This document shows positions 1 through 7,244 of a DNA stretch of 64,000 nucleotides, piece after piece. The DNA is taken from contig CAJINA010000083.1 in the NCBI GenBank assembly GCA_905176665.1, forward strand, positions 1-64,000, given 5' to 3'. The notes under the pieces are model-generated. The model searched no databases. It was not told the origin of the DNA and saw only the letters and a program-made list of their open reading frames with translations. Position 1 is the stretch's first letter. Each line of letters opens with the position of its first letter. A program made the translations under genes and the position numbers. The DNA comes from Olavius algarvensis Delta 4 endosymbiont. Its GTDB lineage: Bacteria > Desulfobacterota > Desulfobacteria > Desulfobacterales > CAJINA01.

Positions 1-270
1 CGAATTATTTGCATGTGGTTTCTCTATAAGGGAAAACCACGAATAGTAGATTGGTTGGGTTCGATTGAAATACCGTCAGATTTGATTTGACATGGCACAC
101 AGTAGAGTGCTCGGTTCAGATATCCTATACATTCATGCAATTTTAACGGATTTGTGATAGTGGCAACATAGCGTAAATCAAAATAGTGCTGTCTTAGAAT
201 CCTAGCGTATTCATATACTGTGGTCGCGGATAATCATAGGTTAGAGGCAATCCAGCATGTGTTTCACATA
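1..270. other. AT-rich stretch with no recognisable gene
   Basis: This stretch has stop codons in every frame, is clearly richer in A and T than the genes that follow, and shows no strong hairpin or promoter that I can defend. It may be the decayed start of the coding remnant at 271-532, but nothing in it supports a gene call. Confidence 0.4.
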
Positions 271-532
271 TAATCTCTAACTGGGACTATTGGATATCTT
301 GCCAAAGAAAAACCGGTAGCATCTGGCCCGGATGCACTTACCCAAGGCACCCTTATCAATAAGCAAGGAAGTACTTTTGTTGATTTGTCGGTAGGACTTG
401 AGCGGCTATACTGCGTTTAATGGCAACAACGAGCTGATAACTCTGAGAGAGGGTCTCAAAATCATGCTGGGCGAGCCGGTATTAACAGCTGCCGGAGTGA
501 GAGGGGTTCAGGTCGTTCATTCACTAGCATAG
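271..532 (+). pseudogene. Decayed coding remnant of unknown family
   Basis: Two adjoining reading frames give convincing protein-like sequence. From 274 to about 408 the frame reads SLTGTIGYLAKEKPVASG and on through TQGTLINKQGSTFVDLSVG. After a shift of one base near 409 the next frame reads AFNGNNELITLREGLKIMLG and ends GVQVVHSLA at the stop at 530-532. Removing one T near 409 would join them. No start codon or ribosome binding site is visible, so this looks like the 3' remnant of a lost gene. It lies 138 bp before the CHAT gene and might have belonged to it functionally. The family is not recognised. Confidence 0.3.
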
Positions 533-669
533 TAATAAATCTATTCAGATGAAGTTGCTATTTTGCATAATGGCAATTACTAAGTAGGTGAAGGCCAGTT
601 TAGAAAACGTTCGTTCGGGGAGATATATCGCAAATTCAGGATCAGAACATTAATAAAGGGAGTACAGAC

Positions 670-3600
670 ATGTTTTCCAGGAACCATTCTTTTTTTTGCA
701 TCTCAGGTTGGGGATTTACCATCTTGTTGTTTTTGATGTTTCTGACCGCGTCCTGCGTAGAGAAGAAAATGACGGTAGAAGGCGCCAAGCAGATCTCCGC
801 CTCCATGCAGTCTGCGGCTTTCATACCCCCGCCGCGTAAGATTGACGATATTCTGTCGATATTGGAACAACCGGGGCAGTTTGATCCAACAATTACCGCT
901 GCTGTTACAGCCAAGGCCGATGCCGTCCTGCCGGACACCACCGACCCGGATGCATTGATGTGGTTTTACTATGAGCGCAGTACAAATGCTCGCGCCGTAG
1001 GCCGATTCAGCCAATATCTGAGTGATTCGAGACGCGCCTTAGAATACATGCAAAAAGTGCCACCAGAAAAAATTAAACACCAGAAAATCATTGCCGCGGC
1101 CGTCTCTGCGGAAGCCTGGGCGGGTAATTTTATAAAAGCCAAGGAACTAAGCAGACGTTTGCTAAAAATGGGAAAGTTTTCATCGAATTATTATATTAAA
1201 GCCTGGCTGGATTTTGACTCCGGTGATTTTGAAGCCGGTGAAATGGCAAGTAAAAGTGGGATCAGCACCTGGATGAAACATCGATCTGGGGTTCACAATA
1301 TGAGTAAAGTCGGGGCCACCTGGTTCCGTATTGATTACGACCGGATCAACGCCCAGCTGTTTTATTACAAAGGCGACTATGCCAAGTCTGTGGAATACCG
1401 CCGGGAAACGTTAAAGAAAATGGAGCGCGAAATAAAGGCCATGGCGCCTTACATATACTTTGTGAATCGGAATATGCTCGTTCGGGCGTTACTCCACCAG
1501 GGCAAACTGGTAGAGGCGGAAGTAGAAGCACGGGCAACCCTGAAAGAGGCCATCGGCCACGGCGGTAAAGATGCGGTTGCTGTCGCCGAAACTATTGAAG
1601 TTCTCGGCCAGATCCTCATGGCCCAGGGGCGCCTGGATGAAGCGGATAGGCTGATTGCGACCGGTGGCCGTATCCTTAAAGCGTCCGGACTGTCGGATGG
1701 TTCGATGATCATGGGCCGAAACCGGATGGTTCTTGGTTCGGTTGCGGTAGCCCAGTTGGATTTCAGCGCGGCCCGGGGTCATTTTGAGCGCGCCAAAACA
1801 GGACTTCAAGAGAACCGGTACATTTACGAGAAAAACATTCTGCGCAATCCGGATGTGATGATAACCCATATCAAAACCGGAGCGGCAGCAGACATCCTGC
1901 CCGTTATTGATAGCACCTGGGATAGCTCCCATCGCAACATGGGTGCAGATGATTACCGCACTGCCAAGGTATTGGGTATACGGGCCATGGCATACGCTAA
2001 CCTAAAGCAGCCGGCAGAGGCCCTTGCGGATTTCAAAGCCGCCATGCCGGCCCTTTTGGACAGGCACTCGGACGCCGGGACCGGTTTTGTCAACAAACAG
2101 CACCAAAAGATCATAGCCGAGGCTTATCTGGACCTTTTACGGCAAATACACCGGGACAAAAAGGCCTCGGATTTAGGTGTGAATGTGGCGGAAGCCGCCT
2201 TTAAACAGGTCGAAAGTATGGGAGCCGGCCGGGTGCAAAAGGCTCTGGGAGCCAGCGGGGCAAGGGCGGCGGCCAGCGATCCTGAGTTGGCCGACCTGGT
2301 CCGTAGAGAGCAGGATGCCCAAAAACAGATCCTGGCACTGCAAATGGCCTTGTCCGGTGTACTGGCCCTCCCGGCGGCTGAGCAGAATCCGGACACACTC
2401 CAGTCACTTAAAGCGTCTATTACCGCTCTTGGTGAAGCACAGCAAACCTTACAGGTAGAAATCAAAGGCCGCTTTCCCAGGTATGCCGACTTTACCGATC
2501 CAAAGCCGGTCTCCATGGACACCATCCAAACGAGCCTGTTACCCGGCGAGGCCATGATTATTCTTTACCCAACTGCTGACTATACATTTACCTGGGCTAT
2601 TCCCCAAAACGGGAGTCCTGCGTTCGCAATCGCCGATATAGGTGTTGCGGACCAGGTCAACACTGTCGGCGCATTGCGCCAGGCGCTTGATCCTGATCCC
2701 GAGCGGTTTGGGGATATACCGGACCTCGATCTGGAAAAAGCCTATGCGCTATACGAGCAACTGCTGCTGCCGGTTAGAAATGGATGGGAAACTGCTACCG
2801 ACCTGGTGGCCGTTGTATCCGGTCCCCTAGCAACCATTCCGCTGGGGATTTTGCCGACAGCCCCAGCAGTAATAGACAAAGCCTCCCGACCACTATTCAG
2901 CAGCTATAAGCAAATTCCATGGTTGATTAAAAAAGCATCTGTTGCCCGTATTCCTTCGGGCACCGCCCTGGTTGCCCTCCGGGCGCTTGAGTCGGATGAA
3001 AAAGCACGTGTGGCCTTTGCCGGTTTCGGAGATCCAATCTTCAATACTGCACAGATAGCACAGGCGGAAGCCGAAAAAACTAATAACGACCGTGTGGCGA
3101 GCAGGGGGCGGATTCGAGTACGCGGCATACGGGTAACCGAGAGCGGCGGCTTAGACAAAGGTGATATTGCCTCTGCCGATATCGGCATACTCAGCCGGTT
3201 GCCCGATACCCGAGAAGAGATCGAAAGCATTGCTGCGGCATTGCAGGCAGACCCTGCGGATTCTGTCTTTACAGGAAAACTGGCATCTGAAAAGCAGGTC
3301 AAAAACATGCCCCTGGATAAGCACCGAGTCATCATGTTTGCCACCCACGCCTTAATACCCGGCGATCTGGATGGATTGTATCAACCGGCCATTGCCCTCT
3401 CAGCACCGGATGTCACTGGTGATGCGGGTGATGGTCTGTTGACCATGGAGGAAGTATTACGATTGAGGCTCAACGCAGAATGGGTGGTCCTGTCCGCCTG
3501 CAACACCGGGGCGGCCGAAGGGGCTGGTGCCGAGGCACTGTCCGGCCTGGGGCAGGCCTTTTTCTATGCCGGGACCCGGGCCTTGCTTGTGACGATGTGG

Positions 3601-3819
3601 CCGGTGGAGACGACCTCTGCCAAGGCTTTAACAACAGGATTGTTTAGACTTCAGAAAGAAGACAGGGCCCTGACCCGTGCCCAGGCCCTACGGAAATCCG
3701 CTCTGGACTTGATGGGCAATCAGGTGCTTAAAGATATCGCTACGCAAGAGACCATTGCCAGCTATGCACATCCCATTTTCTGGGCGCCGTTTATCGTTGT
3801 GGGCGACGGTGGACAGTAA
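670..3819 (+). CDS. CHAT-domain TPR lipoprotein
   Basis: A 1049-residue protein. The N-terminus has a hydrophobic segment ending LTASC near residue 29, an imperfect lipobox, so export and lipid anchoring are likely. Residues about 100-560 are helical and TPR-like (for example ALLHQGKLVEAEVEARATL). The C-terminal third is a CHAT caspase-like peptidase domain: the probable catalytic His is in ATHAL (about residue 893) and the Cys in SACNTG (about 943), preceded by GDGLLTMEEVLRL. The ATG at 670 follows GGGAG at 658-662. The substrate is unknown; CHAT proteins with TPRs are often proteases or scaffolds in stress or conflict systems. No gasdermin, CRISPR effector or partner gene is adjacent. The gene is monocistronic. 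Confidence 0.85.
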   Translation: MFSRNHSFFCISGWGFTILLFLMFLTASCVEKKMTVEGAKQISASMQSAAFIPPPRKIDDILSILEQPGQFDPTITAAVTAKADAVLPDTTDPDALMWFYYERSTNARAVGRFSQYLSDSRRALEYMQKVPPEKIKHQKIIAAAVSAEAWAGNFIKAKELSRRLLKMGKFSSNYYIKAWLDFDSGDFEAGEMASKSGISTWMKHRSGVHNMSKVGATWFRIDYDRINAQLFYYKGDYAKSVEYRRETLKKMEREIKAMAPYIYFVNRNMLVRALLHQGKLVEAEVEARATLKEAIGHGGKDAVAVAETIEVLGQILMAQGRLDEADRLIATGGRILKASGLSDGSMIMGRNRMVLGSVAVAQLDFSAARGHFERAKTGLQENRYIYEKNILRNPDVMITHIKTGAAADILPVIDSTWDSSHRNMGADDYRTAKVLGIRAMAYANLKQPAEALADFKAAMPALLDRHSDAGTGFVNKQHQKIIAEAYLDLLRQIHRDKKASDLGVNVAEAAFKQVESMGAGRVQKALGASGARAAASDPELADLVRREQDAQKQILALQMALSGVLALPAAEQNPDTLQSLKASITALGEAQQTLQVEIKGRFPRYADFTDPKPVSMDTIQTSLLPGEAMIILYPTADYTFTWAIPQNGSPAFAIADIGVADQVNTVGALRQALDPDPERFGDIPDLDLEKAYALYEQLLLPVRNGWETATDLVAVVSGPLATIPLGILPTAPAVIDKASRPLFSSYKQIPWLIKKASVARIPSGTALVALRALESDEKARVAFAGFGDPIFNTAQIAQAEAEKTNNDRVASRGRIRVRGIRVTESGGLDKGDIASADIGILSRLPDTREEIESIAAALQADPADSVFTGKLASEKQVKNMPLDKHRVIMFATHALIPGDLDGLYQPAIALSAPDVTGDAGDGLLTMEEVLRLRLNAEWVVLSACNTGAAEGAGAEALSGLGQAFFYAGTRALLVTMWPVETTSAKALTTGLFRLQKEDRALTRAQALRKSALDLMGNQVLKDIATQETIASYAHPIFWAPFIVVGDGGQ

Positions 3820-4283
3820 TTGGGAAACAATAGTCAAGATTCAGCATCAGGCCGTCACTTATTCTATACATCCCGTATGCGGTCTGTTCGATCCAATTCT
3901 TTTTGGTTTTGAGGATACCGCGATATGTGGTGGTAGACTAAGTTAGTACAAATGGGCGATCAACTGGTGACAACTGCTATGACCCCGCATATATCATAAG
4001 GCTGAAAACCCTGAGTTATCTCAAACACATCATAACCACGACCATTAATCCTTAGTTGTATGGTTAAGCAAAAAGGCGTGGATTATCTGCTGTAATCCAC
4101 GCCTTCATCAATTACAGATGCCTGCTATTTAACACCGGTTGTTCTTTATCTTTAAATAATTAGGTTGTCAAAACATAGCAAAAGAGCAGGGTGTCTCTGT
4201 TTTAGGGACATTGGCAACGTCGGGATTTGGCAAAGCGGGGAAGTTAAACCTGCAAACGCCTCTATTCTGTGGTTGCATCCACG
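3820..4283. other. Intergenic region between convergent genes
   Basis: This AT-rich gap separates the convergent CHAT and LysE-type genes. The only clear element is the hairpin terminator at 4073-4105. No open frame with a credible ribosome binding site and no MITE copy was seen. Confidence 0.5.
4073..4105 (-). terminator. Rho-independent terminator of the LysE-type gene
   Basis: A perfect 13-bp stem (AAGGCGTGGATTA with TAATCCACGCCTT) closes a 7-nt loop. Read on the minus strand it is followed by TTTTTGC, so it terminates transcripts coming from the exporter at 4284-4928. On the plus strand only two T residues follow, so it is probably weak for the CHAT gene. Confidence 0.75.
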
Positions 4284-4928
4284 CTAGCGCTTTTCCATGG
4301 CCAGCCCGATTCCCAGACCGATCAGGATAACGCCGCTGGACGCCTCCAGCCAGCGGTGGACCCGCGGACTGGCTAAAAAAGAGCGCATCTTGCCGAAGAA
4401 GAGGGAAATGGCCGAAAGCCAGATGATGCCCATCACAAAGTGAATCCCGGCCAACAGGATAGACTTTATAAAAACCGGATCGGATGGTCCGATAAATTGG
4501 GGCAGCAGGGCCAGGTAAAATACAGCCGGTTTGGGGTTCAGGATGTTGTTGAGCAGGCCTTCGATGAAAGCGCGCCGGGCACTCTTGCGGCCCGCGTGAG
4601 GACCGCCGGGTGCAGTCGGATCAACGGCGACTTTACCATTGTTAAACAATTGCCGGATAGATTGAAAGCCCAGAAACAATAGATAGCAGGCTCCGGCGGT
4701 TTTCAGAATTTCAAAAGCCAGGGCCGACTTTAAAAGAATTAACGACAGGCCGGCTGCAGAGAGCGAAGCGTGTACGAAAAGACCTGAGCAGATCCCGGCC
4801 GTGGTCAATAGACCCGCGGCCGGTCCGCGGGAGATAACGCTGCGGATCACCAACATGGTATCCGCACCCGGAGATATGGTTAACAGGGCGGCCAGGCCGG
4901 CAAAGGCTGCGATCTGGGGATCAATCAT
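4284..4928 (-). CDS. LysE/RhtB family amino-acid exporter
   Basis: 214 residues with about six hydrophobic segments. The N-terminus has the family signature TISPGADTMLVIRSVISRG (usually TPGPD in RhtB proteins), and the middle has NILNPKPAVFYLALLPQF, the conserved NPK region. These inner-membrane carriers export amino acids or small metabolites by proton antiport; the substrate cannot be read from sequence. Length matches the family (about 205-215). The gene stands alone on the minus strand with its own terminator about 180 bp downstream. Confidence 0.88.
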   Translation of the reverse strand: MIDPQIAAFAGLAALLTISPGADTMLVIRSVISRGPAAGLLTTAGICSGLFVHASLSAAGLSLILLKSALAFEILKTAGACYLLFLGFQSIRQLFNNGKVAVDPTAPGGPHAGRKSARRAFIEGLLNNILNPKPAVFYLALLPQFIGPSDPVFIKSILLAGIHFVMGIIWLSAISLFFGKMRSFLASPRVHRWLEASSGVILIGLGIGLAMEKR

Positions 4929-5192
4929 CTTGGGTGTTCCTCTATGGGTTTATACGCGCAACGCTAGATAGCTTTCGGCAACCTGTTTGTCAAATACCAA
5001 AATACTTCGAGCCACCCCGCAAACGAAAACAGGCTGCCCATCCTGAACCGGCGCGAACCGAGCCTGGATGCGCAGCCTGTAATATCATTGGTTGGGGTTT
5101 CGGGGACCCCACATCCCGCCCCGCTTCATTCCATTTTACACGTTGCTCTGCCTTGCACACCAATAGGGTAGCGGGCAGCAGAAGTCGGGCCG

Positions 5193-6107
5193 TTAAATCG
5201 TCGGGGCCACCGCTATCTGCTCGCCGGTTTTCTGGGCCATTGCCATTGCCTTGGAAGCATCGTTGAAAAGAACCTGCAGATTATTGCGGTAGTTGGCAAT
5301 TCCGCATGAAATGGTAATGTCGCCCAGGCTCAAACCGGTATTATCCTTGAACTCGTGGGCGTTGATCGCACTCGACAGGCGGCTTGCCGTCCGTGCGGTG
5401 GTCTTGCCGTCGCAATCCGACAGAATGATGGCAAAATCGTTACGCCCGATACGAAACGGCAGGGCCTCGCCGTTGAGGTTCTCGCGGGCAACTTTCCCGA
5501 TCTGTTCCAGCAGCAGGTCAGCGCGTGTTTCCGTGTGCTGGCGAAAATCTTTGACTTCAAAGCGCATCAGCCAGACGGCATGCTCCAGCTTGTCCGCCCG
5601 CCGCGAAGCTTCGGCCAGCTTCTGTTTGAAATGACGACGATTGTACAGGCCGGTCAGATCGTCGGTGCAGGCAATGGCATTGACCTGTGCGGTCACTTTC
5701 TGCATTTCCGTAGCGTGTTCGTTGACTTGCTGAATTTTGCTCTGGAGTTCATTCGTCAGGCGATTGAAGATTGTGTTGAGCTTGGTGAGTTCGTTGCCGC
5801 TTTTTTCAACCGCATCGCTGCCTTCCTGGAGGTGACTGCTGGAAAGATACTCCATTTCCCGGGTTAGGTCTTCAAAGGAATTGACCCACATGAGCAGCAG
5901 CAGGGAGCCCAGCCCCTGGACAAGCAGCATGCAGAGGATACCGATATTGAAAATTCCCCGCAAGGCATCCAGCTGGTACGGTTCGAGTATGGGTGCTGTA
6001 TAATGATAAATAATGAATATCATTATCAATACCGGCAATAGACACGACAGCGTGATAAAGGTAAGAAATAGACGCCGAAATTTTTCGCTGGTTAACGAAA
6101 CAAACAT
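5193..6107 (-). CDS. Membrane protein with degenerate GGDEF domain
   Basis: 304 residues. Two transmembrane segments (about residues 12-34 and 49-73) are followed by a helical HAMP/coiled-coil-like linker and a GGDEF-family domain beginning DDLTGLYNRRHF near residue 150. The signature loop reads GRNDF where active enzymes have GG(D/E)EF, so diguanylate cyclase activity is unlikely; a GTP- or c-di-GMP-sensing or scaffold role is more plausible. A strong ribosome binding site GGGGGAGG sits just before the ATG. It lies 65 bp downstream of the Rep-like gene on the same strand, so the two may be cotranscribed. Confidence 0.75.
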   Translation of the reverse strand: MFVSLTSEKFRRLFLTFITLSCLLPVLIMIFIIYHYTAPILEPYQLDALRGIFNIGILCMLLVQGLGSLLLLMWVNSFEDLTREMEYLSSSHLQEGSDAVEKSGNELTKLNTIFNRLTNELQSKIQQVNEHATEMQKVTAQVNAIACTDDLTGLYNRRHFKQKLAEASRRADKLEHAVWLMRFEVKDFRQHTETRADLLLEQIGKVARENLNGEALPFRIGRNDFAIILSDCDGKTTARTASRLSSAINAHEFKDNTGLSLGDITISCGIANYRNNLQVLFNDASKAMAMAQKTGEQIAVAPTI

Positions 6108-6172
6108 GGTGGCACCTCCCCCTTGGTGTTTGTTTCGCCCGACTGAAGACCATCTGGAAGGAACTTCTAACT

Positions 6173-7141
6173 TTATGTAATTGATGTCGACCTGTCAAGA
6201 ATAAAGTTGGCAGGGTTGAGTTCGGCGGGACTGCCCTTGATGATCTCGACGCGGTCACCCTGGGTAATATTGAAATCTTCCAAGTAATTTCGAGTCTTTA
6301 GCTCTTTGAGGCCTGTGCGGGTTTTTCGCCGGATAGACTGCTTGTCATTGCTGTGGTCCAGGTTGATTGCCCGGGCCAGCCGCATGAGGGCCAGCGACAA
6401 GGTTGTTTCGATCTGTCCTTGCAGAAACCGATAAAGGGCCTTGGCGACATCGTCTTTGAGTTCCGCCCGGAAATGCAGATCGATATTGGTGACAAAACTT
6501 TCCCCGTACATTTCAAGAAAATAGGGGTTGACTGCAACCCTGATCCGGCCGGATTCGGTATCGCGATCGCAAAACGTCAGGATTGATCCGGTCATCTGGC
6601 GGACAGCCTTGCGCTTTTTGCCTTTGCCGGTCAGGAGGGCCAGGTCGATCCTTGTTCCGGAAAGGCGCTGAATACTGCGCCAGATCGAATTGCGATTGGC
6701 CTGGCTATCAGGCACCGCGGCCAGGGTGCAGATTTCTGTTTCATCGGTTTCAAAAGCCTCGTGGCGATACTGCTTCATGAGTGCCAGCAGGCAGAATAGA
6801 ACCGTTTCGTCAAAGATGATCAACAGTTCACCCACCACCGACATCTGTCCCCAGGCATTGGTCTCCCCCGAATCGAGGCGCACCAGCGGCCAATCTTTGT
6901 ACAGGTTGCGATTGCGGAAGTGAAAAGGCGAGACCCGGGTCATCAAGGTGGGCATGAAACTGAAAAGGCGCTGGACATGCGGCTGACGGCTGATGTGTTC
7001 TTTTACCGCCTGGGAGGCATTGGCTATCATGCGGCGTTGGGCGCCGTCCGCGGGCTGTTCATCGCGTGGGCTGTCTGCATGTGTTTCAAAGGGTTTTCCG
7101 GCTAGGTCCTGGGGCCGGGGGACGTCTTTGGAGTCTGACAT
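6173..7141 (-). CDS. RepA/TrfA-like replication initiator homologue
   Basis: 322 residues. After a polar N-terminal tail of about 45 residues comes a region resembling plasmid replication initiators of the RepA/TrfA type: SPFHFRNRN, then GELLIIFDETVLFCLLALMK, then a helix-turn-helix-like segment with NRNSIWRSIQRLSGTRIDL, and a second winged-helix-like half around residues 225-310 (SLALMRLARAINLDHS). The ATG follows AAAGGACACC. No iterons, parA/parB or mobilisation genes are nearby, so this is either a domesticated relic or a regulator built on the Rep fold. The assignment is by pattern only. Confidence 0.5.
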   Translation of the reverse strand: MSDSKDVPRPQDLAGKPFETHADSPRDEQPADGAQRRMIANASQAVKEHISRQPHVQRLFSFMPTLMTRVSPFHFRNRNLYKDWPLVRLDSGETNAWGQMSVVGELLIIFDETVLFCLLALMKQYRHEAFETDETEICTLAAVPDSQANRNSIWRSIQRLSGTRIDLALLTGKGKKRKAVRQMTGSILTFCDRDTESGRIRVAVNPYFLEMYGESFVTNIDLHFRAELKDDVAKALYRFLQGQIETTLSLALMRLARAINLDHSNDKQSIRRKTRTGLKELKTRNYLEDFNITQGDRVEIIKGSPAELNPANFILDRSTSIT

Positions 7142-7244
7142 GGTGTCCTTTCATGGTGATGATTGTGAGTCTGCAGATGGTGCCGCGGAAGAGCCCCTTT
7201 CACGTATCACATTTTAAAGTCTCACTCAATCGCAGGACCACCCT

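Noticed and set aside
670..3819. CHAT gene as part of a CRISPR-associated protease or gasdermin system
   Set aside because: No CRISPR effector, gasdermin or other partner gene lies next to it, and the protein appears exported.
4934..5266. 110-codon plus-strand frame between the LysE-type gene and the GGDEF gene
   Set aside because: Overlaps the GGDEF gene end on the other strand; Pro/Arg-rich composition, no ribosome binding site.
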